Positions 1 to 5,266 of a stretch of DNA of 5,266 nt are shown piece after piece. The notes under the pieces were generated by a model. The model was not told where the DNA came from and ran no database searches. It saw nothing but the letters and a program-made list of their open reading frames with translations. Position numbers and translations under genes: made by a program. Numbering within the stretch: position 1 is the stretch's first letter; each line of letters begins with the position of its first letter. This stretch comes from Acidobacteriaceae bacterium (GTDB taxonomy: Bacteria > Acidobacteriota > Terriglobia > Terriglobales > Acidobacteriaceae), in contig PMHC01000071.1 of NCBI GenBank assembly GCA_003156495.1, positions 224-5,489 of the forward strand, written 5' to 3'.

Positions 1-509
1 GCCTTGGCGGCCAGCGTGTGCGCGCCCTCCACGTCGCCCGACCCTAGCGCGCAACGGGCCTGCTTCAGAAATCCGCGAATATGTTCGGCGATCTTCTGCT
101 CGGAATCGTTCAGCGGGCGTTTGATGCTTTTCAACTTGCCATCGGTCGCCGAGATCGATTCTTCCGTCTGGTGGCGAAACTCCGCCGAGCCGCCAGAGGA
201 GAGCGAACCGATCGCCACGACCCCTGCTGTCTCCTGGGTGTTGGCTGTCTCTTCCGGCCGCTTGCCCGAGGACTTTTTATGCCGGTGCTGACGGGTCTGC
301 AGATCCTGCTCCGGCAGCTTCGTCATGGGCTTGATGGGACGCGTCGGCAAGGTAAACGGCAGATCGACCGAAATAAGGTCGAGTGGCAGCGGGCGTTGTG
401 CAGCCGGCGCCAGCGTTTGCGTCGGCACCGGTCGATTCTTGTGGTGGAAGATGCAGCCCGAGAGCGCAAACGGCAGCAGCCACCCGGCGTATCTGGCAAG
501 CGATCTCAT
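1..509 (-). CDS. Putative lipoprotein, 3' end outside window (partial)
   Basis: Open reading frame of 169 complete codons running off the left edge, with no stop in frame. The N-terminus MRSLARYAGWLLPFALSGC is a lipoprotein signal peptide: basic n-region (R2, R6), hydrophobic h-region from about residue 8 to 16, and lipobox LSGC with C19 as the lipidated cysteine. Residue +2 is Ile rather than Asp, which by the enterobacterial Lol rule would favour the outer membrane. Residues 20 to about 110 are Pro-, Thr- and basic-rich and look like a disordered linker. From about residue 133 the sequence becomes helical (NDSEQKIAEHIRGFLKQA, then ALGSGDVEGAHTLAAKA), resembling a TPR-like A..AL..GD...A helix pair. 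The start codon overlaps the kinase stop as ATGA, and a GAGGG ribosome site lies 7 nt upstream, so translational coupling to the kinase is likely. I do not recognise a named family. A role as accessory partner of the kinase is inference from position only. Confidence 0.82.
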   Translation of the reverse strand, partial: MRSLARYAGWLLPFALSGCIFHHKNRPVPTQTLAPAAQRPLPLDLISVDLPFTLPTRPIKPMTKLPEQDLQTRQHRHKKSSGKRPEETANTQETAGVVAIGSLSSGGSAEFRHQTEESISATDGKLKSIKRPLNDSEQKIAEHIRGFLKQARCALGSGDVEGAHTLAAK

Positions 510-2407
510 CTCCGCACCCTCGTTTCGCCCGCCGAATTCGTCGCCTTCATGCGCCTGTGTCCCCGGTCTGCGGCTGCGAGCGGAATGCGCAGAAAGAAGA
601 CCGCGCCGCGGCCCTCTTTTGATTCTACGTCGATGCTTCCGTGGTGCATTTGCAAAATGCGATAGCTCATCGCCAGGCCGATGCCGCTGCCTCCGCTTTT
701 GGTGGTGAAGTAGAGATTGAAAATTTTCTCGCGAATCTCTTCGGGAATGCCCGGGCCCTGGTCGGCGATGCGGAGTACGGCTTCGCGCGGCGTCTCTTCC
801 AGCGTCACCTCCAGCCGTCCACCCTCGGGCATGGCCTGCGCGCCGTTCAGAATTACGTTGAGGGCAGCCTGCTTGAGCAGATCGGCGTCGACCTTGGCGA
901 CGAGCGGGCTCTCCGGCAGGCTGTTCACCAATTTAATGCGGTGCATGGCCAGCTCGTCGGCGGCCAGCGCCAGCACGTCGCCGATGATTGGCCGCAGATC
1001 CTGTTCGCGCAGATCCAGCTCCACGGGCCGGGAAAAGTCCACCAGCGTTTGCACGACGCGATCCAGCCGCCGGATTTCGGCGTCGATGACCTCCAGATGT
1101 TTGGCCGCGCCATTGCCGGTATCGCCTAGCTTGGCCTTGAGCAGCTCCAGATGCACGACGATGGCGTTGATCGGATTTTTTACCTCGTGGCCCACGCCCG
1201 AAGTCAGCCGGCCGATTGCCGCCATGCGCCGCGAAAGCTCCAGCTCGGACTCGATTTCGGCCTCCGACTCCAGATCGTGCAGCGAGACTAGCGCGCCCAG
1301 ACTGCGCCGCGAGGCGCCGTCGTGGATAAAGTCCACCGAGGCTTGGATGCGCCGCCCGTTTTCGGTGAGGATCTCCTCTTTGCCCAGATTTTCGCCGGCC
1401 GCGATCGCTTCGCCGAGAGCGCGGCCCAGCACTGTCGCCGGCGTGAAGATTTCCTGCGTCGTTCGGCCCAGAAGGTTGCCGCTGTCCAGATCGAGAAAAC
1501 GGCGCGCCGATTCCGAGACCAGCACGGCCCGCCTGTCTTCGGTGAAGAGCAGAATGCCGTCCTGCAGGTTGCCGAGAATCTGGTCGAGATTTTCGCGCAG
1601 CGCCGAGTAAACCTCTTCGACGCTCTTCATGCGCTGGCCGATTTTTTCAATTTTGTTGGAGACGCGCGCGGCCACATCCTGCTTGCGCGCCGACTCGTCC
1701 TCGGGCGGCGTTTCTTCAGCCGCCGAGAGCCGGTCGAGCTGGCGGCTGATTTCCGTCAGCGGCCGCAGCGCCAGATTGCTCAGCAGAAAAGCGGCGGCCA
1801 GCGCCGCGGCCAGCACAAAGCCCATCAGCCAGAGGGCTTTTTTCAGCAGCGGCGCGTAGACGGCGCGCAGCAGCGAGGTGCGCACGCCCACGTTCACCGT
1901 GGCGAAGAGCATGCCGTTGTTTTCAACCGGCGCCACCACGTCGAAGACCCGCGGCTTGCCGAAGACCTGGGCCATCATGCTGATGGCGTCGGCCTGGAGC
2001 AGAATGTCGTAATTGGCGCGCGCGGGCAGCGGCTTGCCTTCGTTGTCGGGATTGGTGCTGAGCAGCGTGACGCTGTGGCTGTCGCCGATGTTCACGTCGT
2101 AGACGGTCAGCGAGTAGCGGTTGACGGCTTCAAGCGAGGCCTTCAGCGTGGCGTCGCTGTGCATTGCCTGCGTCATCAGCGCGCGCAGATCCGTTGGGTC
2201 GCGGGGATCGACGGTGCGGCCCTTGAGTCCCGTTTCCAGCGCGTTTTCAAGAGCCAGCCTGACCTGGCGGGCCACCATCAGGTCGGTGTTGTAGGTGTCG
2301 CCAACCGCGGCCTTTACTAACTGGTGAACGTAGACCAGCGAAAGCAGCCCGGCGACAAAAAAGACCAGGGCGGTAATCGCGAGCACGAGTTGGGTTTTTA
2401 AGCGCAT
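506..2407 (-). CDS. Membrane sensor histidine kinase, NtrB/ZraS-like, with HAMP and PAS domains
   Basis: Complete 633-residue kinase that should autophosphorylate on H407 and pass phosphate to the adjacent regulator. Order: transmembrane segment at about 7-27; extracytoplasmic sensor at about 35-188; second transmembrane segment at about 190-211; HAMP linker at about 212-262 with an acidic insert near 230-240; PAS domain at about 272-380; HisKA with H-box GHEVKNPIN (H407); HATPase_c at about 485-610 with N-box N517/N521, G1 box DQGPGIP (549-555), F-box IFNLYFTTK (562-570) and G2 box GSGIGLA (573-579). All catalytic boxes are intact. The sensor (YSLTVYDVN near 98-106, then FDVVAPVENNGMLFATVNVG near 155-174) looks like a PAS/Cache-type fold, but this is inference and the ligand is unknown. 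The ATG at 2407 is the only workable start: a TAA lies in frame at 2416-2414. No Shine-Dalgarno precedes it (TAAAATTCG). A basic tail of about 23 residues follows the ATPase domain and its stop overlaps the lipoprotein start. The gene follows the regulator by 60 bp, probably in one operon. Confidence 0.96.
   Translation of the reverse strand: MRLKTQLVLAITALVFFVAGLLSLVYVHQLVKAAVGDTYNTDLMVARQVRLALENALETGLKGRTVDPRDPTDLRALMTQAMHSDATLKASLEAVNRYSLTVYDVNIGDSHSVTLLSTNPDNEGKPLPARANYDILLQADAISMMAQVFGKPRVFDVVAPVENNGMLFATVNVGVRTSLLRAVYAPLLKKALWLMGFVLAAALAAAFLLSNLALRPLTEISRQLDRLSAAEETPPEDESARKQDVAARVSNKIEKIGQRMKSVEEVYSALRENLDQILGNLQDGILLFTEDRRAVLVSESARRFLDLDSGNLLGRTTQEIFTPATVLGRALGEAIAAGENLGKEEILTENGRRIQASVDFIHDGASRRSLGALVSLHDLESEAEIESELELSRRMAAIGRLTSGVGHEVKNPINAIVVHLELLKAKLGDTGNGAAKHLEVIDAEIRRLDRVVQTLVDFSRPVELDLREQDLRPIIGDVLALAADELAMHRIKLVNSLPESPLVAKVDADLLKQAALNVILNGAQAMPEGGRLEVTLEETPREAVLRIADQGPGIPEEIREKIFNLYFTTKSGGSGIGLAMSYRILQMHHGSIDVESKEGRGAVFFLRIPLAAADRGHRRMKATNSAGETRVRR
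517..521 (-). promoter_or_regulatory. Ribosome binding site of the lipoprotein gene
   Basis: GAGGG on the minus strand, 7 nt before the ATG at 509-507, lies inside the last codons of the kinase gene. Its position supports the ATGA-overlap start rather than a later start in the lipoprotein frame. The lipobox 19 residues downstream supports the same start. Confidence 0.6.
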
Positions 2408-2467
2408 CGAATTTTAATAAGGCGTTGTGTGAAGCGTCGCGACGGCCTCGCGCGCGATCGTTGTAAG
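2408..2467 (-). other. Palindrome-rich spacer between regulator and kinase genes
   Basis: A 60-bp gap separates the regulator stop from the kinase ATG. It contains two adjacent perfect 10-bp palindromes, CGTCGCGACG at 2435-2444 and TCGCGCGCGA at 2448-2457, and CGATCG at 2455-2460. In RNA the segments around 2437-2441 and 2453-2457 could pair instead as one hairpin. No U-run follows on the minus strand, so it is not an intrinsic terminator. It could be an operator, an RNA-processing stem or a chance product of GC-rich sequence. Confidence 0.4.
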
Positions 2468-3862
2468 CTATTCGCCCTGCAACAGCCCGGTTTTGCCGTA
2501 CTCCTTGAGTTTATTGTGCAGCGTTTTCAGGCTCACACCCAGAATTTCGGCGGCGCGGGTTTTGTTTTGTCCGGCGGCTTCCAGGGTGCGCAGAATCAGC
2601 CGCCGTTCGGCTTCGTGCACGGTAGAGCCAACGTGAATTTCGATGGCGTCGCCATCGGCCGCGGGTGCGACGGCGTTTTCGCCGAAGCCCTTCGGCAGGT
2701 GTCCGGCGTCGAGCGGCGCGCCGTCGGGGCAGAGAATCACCGCCCGCTCTATGGTGTTGCGCAGCTCGCGGCCGTTGCCCGGCCAACTGTAGGCCATCAG
2801 CCGCTCCTGCAATGAGGCGGTCATGCCGGAGACCCTGCGCCCATGCTTCTGGTTCATCTCGGCAAGCATGGCTTCGGCCATCGCCGGCAGATCTTCCATG
2901 TGCTGGCGCAGGGGCGGCATCAGAATGTTGAAGACGTTCAGCCGGTAGTAAAGGTCGGCGCGCAGCGTGCCTTCATCGACGGCTTTTTGCGGATCGCGAT
3001 TGGTGGCCGCCAGCACGCGTACGTCGATCTCCTGCTCGGCGCGCGCGCCCAGCCGCCGGAATTTGCGCTCCTCAAGCACGCGCAGCAGCTTGGCCTGCGT
3101 GCCCGGCGGCATTTCGCCGATTTCGTCGAGCAGCAGCGTGCCGCCCGAGGCCAGTTCGAAGCAGCCGGCGCGCCGCTCGACCGCGCCGGTGAAGGCGCCT
3201 TTTTCGTGGCCGAAGATTTCGCTTTCGATCAGTGTTTCGGGAATCGCCGCGCAGTTGACCGCCACGAAGGGCCGCGTTTTGCGCGGGCTCAGATCGTGCA
3301 GCGTGCGCGCCACCAACTCCTTGCCGGTGCCGCTTTCGCCGGTGATTAGCACGGGCACATTCGAGGGGGCGATCTGCTCGATCAGCGCGAAGATTTCGCG
3401 CATGGCCATCGAGCCGCCCACCAGACGGCCCAGCACGCCGGTTTCGCGCAGCCGCCGGCGGGCGACTTCTAGTTCAATCGCCGTATCGTGCTGCCGCGCG
3501 GCGTTGGCCAAAATGGTTTTCAGCCGCGTGGCGTTGACCGGCTTTTCTAAAAAGTCGTAAGCGCCCAGCTTCATCGCTTCTACGGCCGACTGAATCGAGC
3601 CCATGGCGGTGAGCACCACGACGGCGATGTGCTCGTCGGCATTGCCTTCGGCCAGCTTGGCCAGCAATCCCATGCCGTCCAGCCGCGGCATCTTCAGGTC
3701 GGTGACCACGATCGCCGGTTCCCATGCCTGAGCTTTTTCCCAGGCTTCGGCGCCGTCGCGGGCCGCTTCGGTCCGGTAACCCCAGCCGGAGATTAACTCC
3801 GCCAGGCCGGACAGTGCATTCGGCTCGTCTTCGGCGATTAGGACTTTTACCGCATTTTCCAT
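2468..3862 (-). CDS. Sigma-54-dependent response regulator, NtrC/AtoC family
   Basis: Complete 464-residue transcriptional activator, the usual length for the family. Receiver domain at about 5-120 with acidic pocket E11/D12, phosphoacceptor D55 (VVTDLKMP), T85 and K107 (EKP). AAA+ sigma-54 interaction domain at about 147-380: Walker A GESGTGKE (175-182), loop GAFTGA (222-227) that contacts sigma-54, Walker B LLLDEIGE (243-250), the RADLYYRLNV segment (301-310) with candidate arginine fingers R301/R307, and sensor II WPGNGRELRN (360-369). The last usually reads WPGNVREL, so G364 replaces a highly conserved Val. The C-terminal Fis-type helix-turn-helix is at about 418-457 (KTRAAEILGVSLKTLHNKL). 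The intact GAFTGA means it should activate RNA polymerase-sigma-54 by ATP hydrolysis after phosphorylation by the kinase encoded immediately downstream. The ATG at 3862 is the only plausible start, since a stop lies in frame at 3910-3908 with no ATG, GTG or TTG between. The ribosome site (GGATAG) is weak. Targets are not visible here. Confidence 0.97.
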   Translation of the reverse strand: MENAVKVLIAEDEPNALSGLAELISGWGYRTEAARDGAEAWEKAQAWEPAIVVTDLKMPRLDGMGLLAKLAEGNADEHIAVVVLTAMGSIQSAVEAMKLGAYDFLEKPVNATRLKTILANAARQHDTAIELEVARRRLRETGVLGRLVGGSMAMREIFALIEQIAPSNVPVLITGESGTGKELVARTLHDLSPRKTRPFVAVNCAAIPETLIESEIFGHEKGAFTGAVERRAGCFELASGGTLLLDEIGEMPPGTQAKLLRVLEERKFRRLGARAEQEIDVRVLAATNRDPQKAVDEGTLRADLYYRLNVFNILMPPLRQHMEDLPAMAEAMLAEMNQKHGRRVSGMTASLQERLMAYSWPGNGRELRNTIERAVILCPDGAPLDAGHLPKGFGENAVAPAADGDAIEIHVGSTVHEAERRLILRTLEAAGQNKTRAAEILGVSLKTLHNKLKEYGKTGLLQGE

Positions 3863-3875
3863 GTATCTATCCAGC

Positions 3876-3902
3876 TTACTTTTTATGGCGGAGTCTCGCC
3901 AA
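3876..3902 (-). other. Possible 8-codon leader ORF upstream of the regulator
   Basis: TTG-initiated micro-ORF reading MARLRHKK then TAA, ending 13 nt before the regulator ATG and in a different frame from it. It is noted only because the consensus-like AAAGGAGGT (3918-3910, core GGAGG 3915-3911) sits 8 nt before the TTG. That is much stronger than the ribosome site of the regulator itself. It could be a translated leader, a standby ribosome site or coincidence. Codon statistics cannot help at this length. Confidence 0.22.
3886..3901. repeat. Short inverted repeat TGGCG-N6-CGCCA
   Basis: Perfect 5-bp arms at 3886-3890 and 3897-3901 flank a 6-bp centre. The repeat lies 24 bp upstream of the regulator ATG and inside the possible micro-ORF. 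It could be an operator half-site pair or a small RNA hairpin. It is not followed by a T-run in either direction that would make it a convincing terminator. Confidence 0.3.
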
Positions 3903-3909
3903 ACGATTT

Positions 3910-3939
3910 ACCTCCTTTCCTGCCTCGGAGCGCGGAGGT
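3910..3939. repeat. Inverted repeat covering the SD-like sequence in the divergent spacer
   Basis: Plus-strand ACCTCC at 3910-3915 is the exact reverse complement of GGAGGT at 3934-3939, with an 18-nt loop. In a minus-strand transcript starting upstream of 3939, the first arm is an anti-Shine-Dalgarno (ACCTCC) that could mask the second arm, the GGAGGT before the micro-ORF. Arms are only 6 bp with a long loop, so stability is modest. It could also be a protein-binding site between the divergent genes. Confidence 0.35.
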
Positions 3940-3966
3940 CGAAAAGTCCGCCGCGCCGTCTATACT
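3939..3966 (+). promoter_or_regulatory. Candidate sigma-70 promoter of the M20 peptidase gene
   Basis: The -10 box TATACT (3961-3966) matches TATAAT at five of six positions. The -35 candidate TCGAAA (3939-3944) matches TTGACA at four of six, with a 16-bp spacer. A start near 3973 would give a leader of about 30 nt carrying the ribosome site. The -35 overlaps the end of the 3910-3939 inverted repeat, so a factor bound there could affect this gene. Assigned by eye from E. coli consensus; the host consensus may differ. Confidence 0.45.
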
Positions 3967-3988
3967 CGCATCGGACGATTTTTTTCTG

Positions 3989-3994
3989 AAGGAG
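3989..3994 (+). promoter_or_regulatory. Shine-Dalgarno of the M20 peptidase gene
   Basis: AAGGAG ends 8 nt before the ATG at 4003, which is near-ideal spacing. It fixes this ATG as the start over the later in-frame Met codons. Confidence 0.8.
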
Positions 3995-4002
3995 CGATTT
4001 TC

Positions 4003-5266
4003 ATGTCCTCTCCCGCTATTGTTTATGCGCGACAGAACCACGCGCGTTTTCTCGACGAGCTCAAGACGCTGCTGCGCATCCCCTCCATCTCCGCGCTGCC
4101 CGAGCACAAGGGCGATTGCCTCAAAACCGCCGAGGCTCTGGTGGCCGAGTTCAAGCGCATCGGCATGGAGAATGCGCATTTGGTCAAGACCGCGGTCAAT
4201 CCGCTGGTCTACGCCGAGTGGCTTCATGCTCCGGGCAAGCCGACGGCGCTGCTGTATGGCCATTACGACGTGCAGCCGGTCGATCCGCTCGACGAGTGGA
4301 TTACGCCGCCCTTCGAGCCCACCGAGCGCGACGGCAACCTTTACGCGCGCGGCACCTGCGACGACAAGGGGCAGATCTGGGCGCAGGTCAAGGCGCTGGA
4401 GTCGCTGCTGGCGGCCAACAGGGCGCTGCCGATCAACATTCGCGTTCTGCTGGAGGGCGACGAGGAGATGGGCGGCGAGGGCATCGCCAGCTACGTGGCC
4501 TCAAAGCCGCCCGAGCTCAAAAGCGATTTCGCGCTGATCTCCGACACCGAGCTTTTCGCCGACGGCCTGCCCACGCTTTGCGTCGGCCTGCGCGGCATGA
4601 TCTATACCGAGATCGAGGCGCGCGGTGCCAAAACTGATTTGCACTCGGGGCAGTATGGCGGCGCGGCGCCCAATCCGCTGGTGGCTCTGGCGCAGATCAT
4701 CACCAAGCTCAAAGACGAGAACGGCCATATCCTGATTCCCGGTTTCTACGACGGCATCATTCCGCCCAGCCCCGAGGAACTGGCCGCCTGGCGCAGCCTG
4801 CCCTTCGACGAGGAGCACTATCGCCAGACCGAAGTCGGTTCCAAGCAATTAACCGGCGAGGCCGGCTACAGCGTTCTGGAGCGCACCTGGGCCCGGCCCA
4901 CGCTCGACGTGCACGGCATTCCCGGCGGCTTTACCGGCGCTGGCGCTAAAACCGTGATTCCCGCCAAGGCTTCGGCCAAGGTCTCCATGCGGCTGGTTCC
5001 GGGCATGACCCCGGCCAAGGCCTTCGCCCTCTACAAGAATTACGTGGAAAAAATCGCGCCGGCCGGCATCGAGCTTGACGTCCGATTGATTCACTCCGGC
5101 GATCCAAGCTTGATTCGCGTCGATAACCCCTACGTGCAGGCGGCGACGCGCGCGCTGCACGAGGTTTGGGGACGCGACACGGTCTTTATCCGCTCGGGCG
5201 GATCGGTGCCGATTGTCGGCGATTTCGAGCGCAACCTGGGAGCGCCCAGCGTCATGATGGGCTTCG
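4003..5266 (+). CDS. M20-family metallopeptidase, CNDP-like dipeptidase type, C-terminus outside window (partial)
   Basis: Open frame of 421 complete codons running off the right edge. The family is usually about 450-470 residues, so only the last few dozen are missing. It is a dinuclear (typically zinc) hydrolase, expected to be cytoplasmic since no signal peptide is visible. Conserved M20 residues: H87 and D89 in YGHYDVQP; bridging D120 in RGTCDDKG; general base E154 and ligand E155 in LLEGDEEMGG; ligand D181 in LISDTELF; H214 in DLHSGQYGG, the counterpart of the histidine that carnosinases contribute across the dimer. The dimerisation lid domain spans about 200-320, and RSGGSVPIV (397-405) begins the C-terminal substrate loop. 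The final metal-ligand His should lie just beyond the window. Architecture fits dipeptidases (CNDP/DUG1-like) better than short ArgE/DapE enzymes, but substrate cannot be read from sequence and acyl-amino-acid hydrolysis is possible. It is divergent from the two-component operon across 140 bp, with its own promoter and ribosome site. No functional link to the operon is evident. Confidence 0.94.
   Translation, partial: MSSPAIVYARQNHARFLDELKTLLRIPSISALPEHKGDCLKTAEALVAEFKRIGMENAHLVKTAVNPLVYAEWLHAPGKPTALLYGHYDVQPVDPLDEWITPPFEPTERDGNLYARGTCDDKGQIWAQVKALESLLAANRALPINIRVLLEGDEEMGGEGIASYVASKPPELKSDFALISDTELFADGLPTLCVGLRGMIYTEIEARGAKTDLHSGQYGGAAPNPLVALAQIITKLKDENGHILIPGFYDGIIPPSPEELAAWRSLPFDEEHYRQTEVGSKQLTGEAGYSVLERTWARPTLDVHGIPGGFTGAGAKTVIPAKASAKVSMRLVPGMTPAKAFALYKNYVEKIAPAGIELDVRLIHSGDPSLIRVDNPYVQAATRALHEVWGRDTVFIRSGGSVPIVGDFERNLGAPSVMMGF

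Noticed and set aside
81..665. Overlapping plus-strand open frames at the left edge
   Set aside because: They lie opposite the lipoprotein gene and the kinase 3' end. The lipobox signal peptide and ATGA overlap make the minus strand the real coding strand.
717..1610. 297-codon plus-strand open frame, Ser/Arg-rich
   Set aside because: Antisense shadow of the kinase catalytic region, with low-complexity Ser/Arg composition and no recognisable motif.
1322..2320. 332-codon open frame on the plus strand opposite the kinase gene
   Set aside because: It is antisense to an intact kinase with every catalytic motif. Its translation is Arg/Gln/Ala/His/Val-rich without domain features, as expected from the complement of GC-rich codons.
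2411..2433. TTCACA and TAAAAT boxes just before the kinase ATG as an internal promoter
   Set aside because: Each box matches five of six consensus bases, but the spacer is only 11 bp and the -10 would sit 3 bp before the ATG.
2408..2467. Intrinsic terminator between regulator and kinase genes
   Set aside because: GC-rich palindromes are present but no T-run follows on the minus strand, and kinase-regulator pairs are normally cotranscribed.
3887..3903. Possible sigma-54 -24/-12 promoter on the minus strand (TTGGCGAGACTCCGCCA) before the regulator
   Set aside because: The -24 GG is present, but the GC that should lie at -12 is off by one base and the TTGC context is missing.
3883..4263. 126-codon minus-strand open frame spanning the divergent spacer
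   Set aside because: It is antisense to the start of the M20 peptidase and crosses its promoter and ribosome site, with no domain signature.

Overview
The window reads as an ordinary chromosomal segment of a GC-rich Gram-negative bacterium. The style of the histidine kinase and regulator (HEVKNPINAI H-box, KTRAAEILGVSLKTLHNKLKEYG helix-turn-helix) and the lipoprotein next to them resemble what I know from Acidobacteriota (Terriglobia-like). This is an impression from family resemblance, not a search result.

Minus strand, 3862 down to 1: a three-gene block read in the order response regulator, histidine kinase, lipoprotein. The regulator (3862-2468) is a complete NtrC/AtoC-type sigma-54 activator with receiver, AAA+ and Fis-type DNA-binding domains. 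After a 60-bp palindrome-rich gap comes a membrane-bound NtrB/ZraS-like kinase (2407-506) with an extracytoplasmic sensor, HAMP, PAS and catalytic domains. Its stop codon overlaps, as ATGA, the start of a third gene (509 to beyond position 1) encoding a lipoprotein with a clear LSGC lipobox and truncated by the window edge. This is the least described part of the window.

Plus strand, 4003 to the right edge: a divergently transcribed M20-family metallopeptidase (CNDP/carnosinase-like dipeptidase type), 421 codons seen and cut off before its C-terminus. It has a strong Shine-Dalgarno and a plausible sigma-70 promoter.

The 140-bp divergent spacer (3863-4002) holds the peptidase promoter. On the minus strand it also holds an unexpectedly perfect Shine-Dalgarno-like sequence well upstream of the regulator ATG, followed by an 8-codon TTG micro-ORF and two short inverted repeats. 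It could be a translational leader, but the evidence is thin.

How they work together (inference): the kinase senses an envelope or periplasmic signal, phosphorylates the regulator at D55, and the regulator activates sigma-54 promoters elsewhere. The lipoprotein is a candidate accessory or signal-modulating partner. No sigma-54 promoter was recognised in the window, so the regulon is unknown. No RNA genes, mobile elements, CRISPR arrays or clear intrinsic terminators were seen, and no unprecedented system is evident.
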